NCBI RefSeq assembly: GCF_048323755.1
Contig: NZ_JBLWFS010000010.1
Location: 79,100-143,099, forward strand
Source of the DNA: Alkalihalobacterium sp048323755
Lineage (GTDB): Bacteria; Bacillota; Bacilli; Bacillales; Bacillaceae_F
Direction of reading: 5' to 3'
DNA: 64,000 nucleotides
The position numbers and the translations under genes were made by a program. This document shows positions 26,361-32,870 of the stretch, piece by piece (positions within the stretch are counted from its first letter, which is position 1; every line of letters begins with the position of its first letter). Under the pieces are notes generated by a model that saw nothing but the letters and a program-made list of their open reading frames with translations, searched no databases and was not told the DNA's origin.

Positions 26361-26453
26361 ATTTTCAAAAGCTTCACGCATAGCGTGAAGAGCCAAGCAT
26401 TCGCTTGGCTTACGGTCCAAAAGAACGGAGCAACAATCTTTGTAAAAAGAGCC
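26361..26453 (+). mobile_element. MITE-like hairpin element, copy B (5' end missing)
   Basis: Contains GCTTCACGC...GCGTGAAG, GCCAAGCATTCGCTTGGC, ACGGTCCAAAAG and GGAGCAACAATCTTTG in the same order and spacing as copy A at 49661-49803. The left terminal repeat is lost. It has no coding capacity. Confidence 0.75.
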
Positions 26454-26538
26454 TATCAAAAAGAGTAAAGGGATATGCTAACTCTTGGGTATTAATGGTA
26501 AAATATAGGGAAAACAGTTAGGTCGGAGGGGGATCGAT

Positions 26539-26793
26539 ATAAAAATCATAAGGTTTCTTTCTAATTTAGTTACAGGTGGATCTGTTTTTCTTTTTTCGCT
26601 ATGGATGAGTGGACCGGGGATAGCTGAAACGGATGCTCCTAATTACAGATGGTATTATATGTTGTTTTTTATTTGTTGGACCATTGGCTTTTTACTGCAA
26701 TTCAAAGGTCGAACTCGAGTAGTAGGTGTTGGTCTTACGCTCATTCCGGCATTGTTTTATATAGTGTTATTAATTAGATCTACTACTTTATAG
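26539..26793 (+). CDS. Small membrane protein, probable ATA start
   Basis: 84 aa from a reading frame open back to 26509. Three hydrophobic segments: NLVTGGSVFLFSLW, the WYYMLFFICWTIGFLL segment and the VGLTLIPALFYIVLLI segment. The only ATG in frame, at 26605, would cut the first one off. GGAGGGGG is at 26525-26532, 6 bases before an ATA codon that gives M-KIIRFLSN. An ATA start is rare; it may be a mutated ATG. Family unknown. Confidence 0.5.
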   Translation: MKIIRFLSNLVTGGSVFLFSLWMSGPGIAETDAPNYRWYYMLFFICWTIGFLLQFKGRTRVVGVGLTLIPALFYIVLLIRSTTL

Positions 26794-26832
26794 TAAAAAA
26801 TCTATTTAAGTATGCGAGCATTGGAGGGAACT

Positions 26833-27606
26833 ATGAATCAAGCCAAAGAAAAAATTGCCGTTATTACGGGTGTAAGCCGTCTACAAGGGATTGGAACAGC
26901 TATTTGTCAGGAGTTAGCTGAAGCCGGATACGATATCTTTTTTACATATTGGATGAAGTACGATCAAACGATGCCGTGGAAGATGGATGAAGATGAACCA
27001 ATGAAAATAAAAGATTTGTTAAGCCAAAAAGGGGTTAACGTGTCATGTATGGAGCTGGATCTAACTCAAGTTGATGCACCGCAACTACTATTACAACGAG
27101 TGACCGAGGAACTCGGTTATCCAGACATATTAATTAATAATGCAGCACATTCAACAAACAATGATTATTCGAATATAACAGCTGATGATCTAGATCAGCA
27201 TTTTCTGGTCAACATTCGTGCAACCACACTGTTAAGTAGTTTATTCGCACAAGGGTTTAATAAAAGGTCTGGAGGCAGAATAGTCAATATAACATCTGGA
27301 CAATTTCAAGGACCGATGCCTGGTGAATTGGCCTATGCGACGACAAAAGGGGCGATTGATGCGCTCACGATTACATTATCTGCGGAGCTCGCCCCATTAG
27401 GTATAACAGTCAACGCCGTCAACCCAGGACCGACGAATACGGGTTGGATGACAGAAGAAATAAAGAGGGAAATACAACCGCGGTTTCCGTTTGGAAGGAT
27501 TGGGGAACCACAGGATGTTGCAAAAACGATAAAATTTTTAGTGAGTGAGGATGCCGCTTGGATTACAGGTCAAATCATACATTCTGAAGGTGGGTTTCGA
27601 AGGTAA
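26833..27606 (+). CDS. SDR family oxidoreductase (FabG-like)
   Basis: 257 aa. The nucleotide loop is AVITGVSRLQGIGTAI, a variant of TGxxxGIG; NNAAHS, NITSG and the catalytic YATTKGA are in order, followed by VNAVNPGPTNTGWM. NAD(P)-dependent oxidoreductase, substrate unknown; the sequence TYWMKYDQTMPWKMDEDEP near residue 45 is a recognisable insertion in Bacillus members. ATG at 26833 has GGAGGGA 7 bases upstream. Its stop overlaps the next start (TAATG), so it is translationally coupled to the DUF1801 gene. Confidence 0.9.
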   Translation: MNQAKEKIAVITGVSRLQGIGTAICQELAEAGYDIFFTYWMKYDQTMPWKMDEDEPMKIKDLLSQKGVNVSCMELDLTQVDAPQLLLQRVTEELGYPDILINNAAHSTNNDYSNITADDLDQHFLVNIRATTLLSSLFAQGFNKRSGGRIVNITSGQFQGPMPGELAYATTKGAIDALTITLSAELAPLGITVNAVNPGPTNTGWMTEEIKREIQPRFPFGRIGEPQDVAKTIKFLVSEDAAWITGQIIHSEGGFRR

Positions 27607-28031
27607 TGGCATACGAATTAAAAACAAAAGAAAATGATAAAGATGTTACAGAATTTATTGAGAGTGTTGACAATCCAAAAAAAAGAGCGGATGCTTATCA
27701 ATTACTTGATATTTTTGCTGAAACAACAGGCTGTCCTGCGAAAATGTGGGGGACGAGTATTATTGGGTTTGGATCTTATCATTATAAATACGCTTCGGGT
27801 CATGAAGGGGATGCACCACTCGTTGGTTTTTCACCGCGAAAAGCGAAGATTAGCTTATATATGGCAACGGGCTTTACAGAAAGAGACTATTTTCTGGAGA
27901 AGCTTGGAAAACACACGACTGGAAAAGCGTGCGTGTACATTAACAAAGTCGCAGATATCAATATAGATGTATTAAAGGAGTTCATTAATGCATCGGTTAA
28001 GTTTTTACAAGAGACGTACCCAGAACAGTAG
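27606..28031 (+). CDS. DUF1801 domain protein (YdeI-like)
   Basis: 141 aa. N-terminal RADAYQLLDIFAETTGCPAKM and the core WGTSIIGFGSYHYKYASGHEG match DUF1801 (PF08818), small soluble proteins of unknown biochemistry. The YSAF/LYMATGFTE segment and KLGKHTTGKACVYI are also typical. The start overlaps the SDR stop by one base. Co-transcribed with the SDR gene, which may point to a shared stress or detoxification context. Confidence 0.85.
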   Translation: MAYELKTKENDKDVTEFIESVDNPKKRADAYQLLDIFAETTGCPAKMWGTSIIGFGSYHYKYASGHEGDAPLVGFSPRKAKISLYMATGFTERDYFLEKLGKHTTGKACVYINKVADINIDVLKEFINASVKFLQETYPEQ

Positions 28032-28064
28032 CTTGTTATAAAAAAGGAAGAAGGTAGAAAAGAA

Positions 28065-28718
28065 ATGAATGGATTGATCGAAATAGAGGAACCTAGTAGA
28101 CAGGATCAAATGGAATGTGGTCCATTCACAATTGAAACAGTACAGTGCGGGAAGAAACTTACTGATATGACGGCTGTTTGTCAATTCTTTGCTGCTTATG
28201 ATGTGATGACTGGACAAGATGCACTAACCATTTTACCAACACCGACTAAAGAGGCGGAAGACATCATTATGAATGAACTGGTGCCTCATTACCAAGATGT
28301 GAAAAAGATAGTTGTTGATGAAAAACTAGTAGAAATCAATGTACGTTTTCTGAAAGAAGGATCGAAAAAAATAGTGAAACAAAGACTAGTGCAAGGGGAA
28401 TTACCGTTAGTACACGACCTATATCGTACGGAACAGTTGAATTTACCTGCTCAACCCCGAGAGTTAAAATACTATTTGATTGATAAAAAAAACGTACAAA
28501 TCATCCATACGAAAGAAGCCCAAGAGATTGGAGATTTTATAAAGAGCTCTTTTTTTGCTAGAGACGGCGTGCTTTCCTTAATACCAAGGGGCTGGAAATT
28601 AAAAGAGGATTTATTAGAAGCGGTTTCCATTAGAACATTTGCCTCTTTTGCTGACCGCATCATACTCGTCGTCGATCGTGAAGACCTTAGCGTAGTAGGG
28701 TTGGATTTATATGGATAA
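28065..28718 (+). CDS. Uncharacterised protein, 217 aa
   Basis: Soluble, mostly beta/alpha, with no transmembrane segment. It has two cysteines near the N-terminus (MECGPFTIETVQCG) and a C-terminal hydrophobic strand FADRIILVVDREDLSVVGLDLYG. It follows the DUF1801 gene by 33 bases (RBS GGAAGAAGG) with no terminator between and is followed by one, so it closes a three-gene unit. I do not recognise the family. Confidence 0.7.
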   Translation: MNGLIEIEEPSRQDQMECGPFTIETVQCGKKLTDMTAVCQFFAAYDVMTGQDALTILPTPTKEAEDIIMNELVPHYQDVKKIVVDEKLVEINVRFLKEGSKKIVKQRLVQGELPLVHDLYRTEQLNLPAQPRELKYYLIDKKNVQIIHTKEAQEIGDFIKSSFFARDGVLSLIPRGWKLKEDLLEAVSIRTFASFADRIILVVDREDLSVVGLDLYG

Positions 28719-28768
28719 TTGATCGATATCAAGGTTGTATACTACACAATAGAAGTTTAGATAAAAAT

Positions 28769-28813
28769 AAAAGCAAAACGAAAGAGGTTATTTCTTCTAC
28801 GCTTTGCTTTTTT
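28769..28813 (+). terminator. Terminator of the SDR-DUF1801 unit
   Basis: AAAAGCAAA and TTTGCTTTT pair around a 25-base loop, and a T-run follows. The tail merges with (TTTA)7, a simple tetranucleotide repeat at 28811-28838. Confidence 0.75.
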
Positions 28814-28838
28814 ATTTATTTATTTATTTATTTATTTA
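28811..28838. repeat. Tetranucleotide microsatellite (TTTA)7
   Basis: Seven perfect copies of TTTA directly after a terminator. Such tracts slip easily in replication; it lies in a convergent intergenic space, so no coding effect is expected. Confidence 0.85.
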
Positions 28839-28889
28839 TGTAGTTTACTAACGTGCTTGTTAGGTAATCTCTGCATAGTATAGTTTGTT

Positions 28890-29438
28890 TTATTCTTCCT
28901 CATCCGTTGTGAATTCGGTGATGTCCATTGAAGCGGTAACGACTCCAACAATTTGAGAGTTGCTGTCTACAAGAGGTTCGGCGAACACATAATAACAATG
29001 CACGCCATCAGATAAAGGAAAATAAATTTTTTTTCGCATTTTTTTACCTTTTCTTATGACTTCTTGTTTTAAGGCCATTAAATCCAGTGTACCTTCGTTG
29101 ATTGCCAATTCGTCATCTCGTTTACCAAGACTATTTTCTGGTTCAAAATCAGGATGTGGATTAAAAATCCAAGTATATCTTAACTCCAAATCACAATGAG
29201 CAATAATCATTGGAGAGTTTCTCAAAGCGAGCTGAAAAGGTTCACTAAACTCATTTGTAAAAAAAGCAGATGGGCTGATTCCTAATGTAGTTGCAATATT
29301 TTTAGCCACTTCAAAACTAGGATTACGACTGCCGTTTTCGATTTGTGAATAGAATGCGCGATTGATGAATGCTGATGAAGCGACTTCTTCTTGTGTTAAA
29401 CCTCTTTCTTTTCTAACATTTTTTAACCAATCTCTCAT
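28890..29438 (-). CDS. XRE-family regulator with a C-terminal PAS-like sensor domain
   Basis: 182 aa. N-terminal helix-turn-helix (residues 1-65): RDWLKNVRKERGLTQEEVA and SQIENGSRNPSFEVAKNIA. The C-terminal 110 residues are PAS-like: LRNSPMIIAHCDLELRYTWI, then LGKRDDELA, then GVVTASMDITEFTTDEEE, a strand and helix order typical of PAS folds. A haem, flavin or small-molecule cofactor cannot be judged by eye. Divergent from a small gene at 29635, which it may control. Confidence 0.8.
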   Translation of the reverse strand: MRDWLKNVRKERGLTQEEVASSAFINRAFYSQIENGSRNPSFEVAKNIATTLGISPSAFFTNEFSEPFQLALRNSPMIIAHCDLELRYTWIFNPHPDFEPENSLGKRDDELAINEGTLDLMALKQEVIRKGKKMRKKIYFPLSDGVHCYYVFAEPLVDSNSQIVGVVTASMDITEFTTDEEE

Positions 29439-29634
29439 AAATAAACTAGTCCTTTCTAAATCGCCAATATCACTGGGTGTAAGTAGGTGTATGTATTGTA
29501 GATTATAATTATATTCGTATCAGATGTAGCAACTAGCCACTTTTAAATACGAATAGATGAAGTATGATTAATATACCAAATATACTAGATAAGTAAAGGA
29601 AGTTGCTTAGTACTAATGAATGTGGTGAGAATAA

Positions 29635-29796
29635 GTGAGAGGGATAAAAGTCATTTATAAAAACCAAATACATATTGTTTTGCATGACTATGAGAATGGG
29701 CAAATCGAGATACGAAAAGAACAAACCACTTTGTATTCAGATATACAACTAGTTAAAATAGAAGACGTTGTGTTTCTGAATGAGGAACAAGAGTGA
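29635..29796 (+). CDS. Small protein, 53 aa
   Basis: GTG at 29635 follows GGTGAGA. The product is hydrophilic, beta-rich and acidic at the C-terminus (VKIEDVVFLNEEQE). It has no signal peptide. It is divergent from the XRE-PAS regulator and ends before a strong terminator, so it looks expressed. No family recognised. Confidence 0.5.
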   Translation: MRGIKVIYKNQIHIVLHDYENGQIEIRKEQTTLYSDIQLVKIEDVVFLNEEQE

Positions 29797-29892
29797 GGAT
29801 TTTAACTGAGCCAGTGAAGATAAACACTGATAATGCTCAGTGTGGTTTTCTACACGTGATAATTTACATACAAATATGAATGTTCCTAATCC

Positions 29893-29920
29893 AAGGACTG
29901 TTATTTCAACAGTCCTTTTT
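29893..29920 (+). terminator. Strong terminator
   Basis: AAGGACTGTT atttc AACAGTCCTTTTT: a 10-bp stem and T-run, 97 bases past the 53-aa gene. Confidence 0.85.
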
Positions 29921-29933
29921 GTATTTTTAAAAT

Positions 29934-29959
29934 GTGTTCTTCGTAAACTGCGTTGCTAT
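29934..29959 (+). mobile_element. Relic of the MITE-like element, left end only
   Basis: GTTCTTCGTAAACTGCGTTGCT resembles the left terminal repeat of copy A (GTTTTCGTAAACTTTGTTGCT). The rest of the element is not found beside it. Confidence 0.4.
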
Positions 29960-30039
29960 TAAGCTGCATATTAAATCATCCCAAAAGAGCTAATCATTTA
30001 TTCATCTAGTGAGCAGTTCCAAAGGGCTGCCTCAGAATA

Positions 30040-30154
30040 AGCGTGAATCGTGGAGCGGAAGAGGGGAAAATTAGGAGAAGACGTGAACGAAACGGTGTAA
30101 ATCGTGAGTGGTAAGGGAAAAACCTAGGAGAGCCCGCAAACTAGTCGGTGCGAA
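30040..30154. repeat. Degenerate tandem repeat, second locus of family R1
   Basis: About 2.3 copies of the purine-rich 51-base unit, starting GCGTGAATCGTGGAGCGG and including GAGGGGAAAATTAGGAGAAG, matching the block at 1213-1350. The spacer 29797-30336 otherwise holds the terminator, the relic and the MarR promoter, and no gene. Confidence 0.6.
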
Positions 30155-30294
30155 TGGTGAGCATACTTTGAGCTTTGAGAAAGAGTCATTTAACAACTGC
30201 GCACCTCATTAGTTAAATTCTGATTAAATATAAAAATTTTAAAAGCACCAAACGAAAGTCCCTATGTATATGACTTTAGTTTCAGGAGAATATT

Positions 30295-30322
30295 ACTTGT
30301 ACATGCAATTGTAGATACAAGT
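30295..30322 (+). promoter_or_regulatory. Probable MarR operator
   Basis: ACTTGTA and TACAAGT form an outer inverted repeat, and TTGTA GA TACAA (30309-30320) a tighter one, 15-20 bases before the marR start. This is the TTGTA/TACAA half-site type bound by several Bacillus MarR proteins, so autorepression is likely. Confidence 0.55.
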
Positions 30323-30336
30323 GAGGAGGGTTAAGA

Positions 30337-30828
30337 TTGAATGTCTTTCTAAAACAACAGCTGTTACTAACAGTTAGAGCCTTGTATTTTTGTATGGAAA
30401 ACCAGTGGGCAGAGATAGGAAAGGAATACGATATATCACCAGCTCAACAGCATATTTTATTTCTTCTTTCTACGAATCGAAATGAGTTAACACCTTCAAA
30501 GATCGGTGAATTAGGCTGTTGGCATGCATCAACAGTTACAAGATTACTTAAGCGTCTTGAAAAAAGCGGATATATCCATGTGAGAACGAAAGAACATCAA
30601 GCTCGATATAAACTCGTGTCCATGACAGATAAAGGAAGGTACACTCTTGAAAACATCTTTGAAACCGTTAAGTCCATGGAGCAGTTTCCTTTTGATTTGC
30701 GACATTTATCTGAGGATGAAGTAGTACAATTTTTAAATTACGGTAAAAAAATATTGGATGTTCATAAAGGAGAAAGCTTCATGAGGGACGTGATTAGTAA
30801 ACAATCGAAAGACCTGGATTATGCTTAA
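30337..30828 (+). CDS. MarR family transcriptional regulator
   Basis: 163 aa. Winged helix: SPAQQHILFLLSTNRNELTP, KIGELGCWHASTVTRLLKRLEKSGY (recognition helix) and the wing HVRTKEHQARYKLV, then MTDKGRYTLE. The AQQHIL motif and TVTRLLKRLEKSG resemble the ScoC/Hpr branch, but this protein is shorter (ScoC about 203) so only the family is called. TTG at 30337 is preceded by GAGGAGGG. It is followed 38 bases on by the CBO0543 gene and is probably co-transcribed with it. Confidence 0.88.
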   Translation: MNVFLKQQLLLTVRALYFCMENQWAEIGKEYDISPAQQHILFLLSTNRNELTPSKIGELGCWHASTVTRLLKRLEKSGYIHVRTKEHQARYKLVSMTDKGRYTLENIFETVKSMEQFPFDLRHLSEDEVVQFLNYGKKILDVHKGESFMRDVISKQSKDLDYA

Positions 30829-30866
30829 CCTATAAATCTCCCCCTATAAACACAGGAGGTGAAATT

Positions 30867-31385
30867 ATGTCAAAAGATAAAGGAATTTTACTGTTGTCTT
30901 GGGTAGTTACAATTGTTTTTTTAGTTTTGAATGTACCAAGAAACAGAGTCAAACATGCAATTCTCGCTTTTCTCTATAAACAAATGGTAACGTGGCTGTT
31001 TGGTTTGCTCGTTGTTGAAAAAGGACTAATTAAATATCCTGTAAGGTTTTTTAAGAAAGCGAATAAAACGAGTTTTTCATTTGAATATTTTATATATCCT
31101 GCATTATGTGCCATATTTAATATGAATTATCCAGAACATAAAAATAGGTTACTGAAATTTTTTTATATTATGTTCCATTCAGGAGTAGTTACTTTTGTTG
31201 AGTATTTAATTGAAAGGAACACAAGATTAATTACATATGTTAAATGGAAGTGGTACTGGAGTTTTGTTACAATGTCGCTCACTTATTACTCCTCAAGGTT
31301 ATTTTATCGTTGGTATTTTATAGATGAATTTTCCAGGGGTAACGTCAATTCCTTGAACGTCCCAACTGGGGAAAATTTTAGTTGA
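30867..31385 (+). CDS. CBO0543 family membrane protein
   Basis: 172 aa, multi-pass. Starts with a hydrophobic helix (LLLSWVVTIVFLVLNV), followed by the motif FEYFIYPALCAIFNMNYPE, which is characteristic of the CBO0543 family of Firmicute membrane proteins, and later KWYWSFVTMSLTYYSSRLFYRWYF-type aromatic helices. Function unknown; these genes are often near regulators of sporulation or stationary phase. AGGAGGTG precedes the ATG. Confidence 0.82.
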   Translation: MSKDKGILLLSWVVTIVFLVLNVPRNRVKHAILAFLYKQMVTWLFGLLVVEKGLIKYPVRFFKKANKTSFSFEYFIYPALCAIFNMNYPEHKNRLLKFFYIMFHSGVVTFVEYLIERNTRLITYVKWKWYWSFVTMSLTYYSSRLFYRWYFIDEFSRGNVNSLNVPTGENFS

Positions 31386-31473
31386 GTTTCTGTTACCATG
31401 ATAGAAGTAATAAAAATGGTGGATAATTAAATTAGATGCTGTAAACAAATTGATCTCAAGAAGGAGGACAACA

Positions 31474-31596
31474 ATGGCTAAAAAGAAACGAGGTCGTAAC
31501 GAGGCAGAAATTACAAATAACGCAAGTGATGCCGAGTTTGGAATAGAGTATATAGAGAGTAAGAAAAGTAAAGTCAAAAAAGACAAGAAAAAATGA
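31474..31596 (+). CDS. Small lysine-rich protein, 40 aa
   Basis: MAKKKRGRNEAEI start, acidic middle, poly-Lys end (KKSKVKKDKKK). The ribosome site AAGGAGG lies 7 bases before the ATG, which argues for real translation. No cysteine. Resembles small spore-associated or nucleic-acid-binding peptides of Bacilli, without a firm family match. Confidence 0.6.
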   Translation: MAKKKRGRNEAEITNNASDAEFGIEYIESKKSKVKKDKKK

Positions 31597-31748
31597 ATAA
31601 CAAGACAAGACCGGATGGATAGCCTAAATTAAAAGAGGTTATCCATCTTTATGTTAAAAGTTAAATATACGTAAAAATTGTAGAATTTAGAGGGGTTTTG
31701 ATGATAAAACAAGAATAGTAAGGCTGATAGCAATCAAAAGTCGCCCAA

Positions 31749-32006
31749 TTGCAAATGATGAATGAGGTTTTCGAAAGTGACGATCTGATGATCTATCTCA
31801 TTTACCATTCAATTTCTCCTGAAACATTAGTAAGGGTTTTGTCTTCCATACAAGATATGAAAAAGGGTGAAGTGACGGTTACATCTTTACCGTGGAAAAG
31901 CACGGTTCAAGTCAGTTATGAAAGCAGCAATGAAACGGGAGTTAGGACATTTACTTACGGTCGTTTCAATGAAGGCTGGAAATTAGATGGGATGTTTAAG
32001 AAGTAG
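31749..32006 (+). CDS. Hypothetical protein, 85 aa, 5' end uncertain
   Basis: From TTG 31749, with no ribosome site. Just upstream the neighbouring frame is open (reads RLIAIKSRPIANDE then stop), as if a single-base change had split a longer gene. The product has two hydrophobic stretches and a C-terminal beta region (TFTYGRFNEGWKLDGMF). It may be a frameshifted pseudogene. Confidence 0.4.
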   Translation: MQMMNEVFESDDLMIYLIYHSISPETLVRVLSSIQDMKKGEVTVTSLPWKSTVQVSYESSNETGVRTFTYGRFNEGWKLDGMFKK

Positions 32007-32110
32007 TTGGATTTAGTCAATAATTATTTAAAGGTGTGTTTCACTACTGAGATTAAGATGAAACCATCATCTTTTTCATTCGTATGAATAGTTGAGAGGA
32101 GTTGAGCGAG

Positions 32111-32356
32111 TTGCGTTTTATTAGACTATTATTCTCAAAATATAAGTATTTGTTATATACAGCATTCGGCAATGAAGCTTATATAAAGATAGCCAGTCGT
32201 TTAAAAACAGCTGGAATTAAGTTTCAAACGGAAATTGTCAGAAACCCTAATACGTATCAAGCGATTGGTCACAATGACAAGGCTTACTACGATATTTATG
32301 TGAAAGAAGAAGATAAACATAAAGCACATGAAGTCATCCATAAGCGTTTTGAGTAA
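32111..32356 (+). CDS. DUF2007-like small protein
   Basis: 81 aa. N-terminal basic stretch MRFIRLLFSKYKYLLYTAFG, then a compact alpha/beta part (YIKIASRLKTAGIKFQTEIV and HKAHEVIHKRF), similar in layout to DUF2007 (putative signal-transducing) domains. TTG at 32111 lies 10 bases after GAGAGGAG; TTG at 32102 is also possible. The assignment to DUF2007 is tentative. Confidence 0.55.
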   Translation: MRFIRLLFSKYKYLLYTAFGNEAYIKIASRLKTAGIKFQTEIVRNPNTYQAIGHNDKAYYDIYVKEEDKHKAHEVIHKRFE

Positions 32357-32443
32357 GAGGTATTTAATTAATGTAAAAGGAAATGGGGAAGCAGCCGGCA
32401 GCAATTACATCCTATCGTTCGAATAATCTCAGGAGGCCCCGAT

Positions 32444-32812
32444 GTGAAACGATTTTTAATAGTCAGTACGACCGTACTCGTACTTCTAATTAGCTTTATT
32501 GGATTAAGATTTGGAAGTGCGTTATTCCAAGAAGAACGTCCGTTACTAATGCTTTATACCGTGATGAAACTTGAATTCTCGGATCATGATTTTGAACTAA
32601 TTAGTGATACTAGCACATCAAAAAGATATATATCCAAGACAAGAGTATCATCAGAAGAGATCTTTCACATCTATATGAGTGAACGAGGCTGGAATTTTAA
32701 AGAACAAATGGGTTCTGGTTTTATTTTTGAAAAAGATGGAATGGTGAGGGTTGTAACGACGAGGATGTATACAAGGCATTATTTCATCTGGTCAGTGCCA
32801 AACGAAATTTAA
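32444..32812 (+). CDS. Signal-anchor protein, 122 aa
   Basis: GTG at 32444 with AGGAGG upstream. N-terminal helix (residues 4-24), then an extracytoplasmic domain with a Trp-rich C-terminus (HIYMSERGWNFKEQMGSGF). No cysteine, no recognised family. It is convergent with the catalase gene. Confidence 0.6.
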   Translation: MKRFLIVSTTVLVLLISFIGLRFGSALFQEERPLLMLYTVMKLEFSDHDFELISDTSTSKRYISKTRVSSEEIFHIYMSERGWNFKEQMGSGFIFEKDGMVRVVTTRMYTRHYFIWSVPNEI

Positions 32813-32827
32813 GAGGCAATCCTCTAA

Positions 32828-32859
32828 CAAAAAGAGCTTTCCCAATAGAGAAAGCCTCT
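32828..32859 (-). terminator. Terminator of the catalase gene
   Basis: On the minus strand GAGGCTTTCTC pairs with GGGAAAGCTC and is followed by TTTTTGTT. It lies 12 bases past the catalase stop. Confidence 0.8.
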
Positions 32860-32870
32860 AATAAAAGTAT

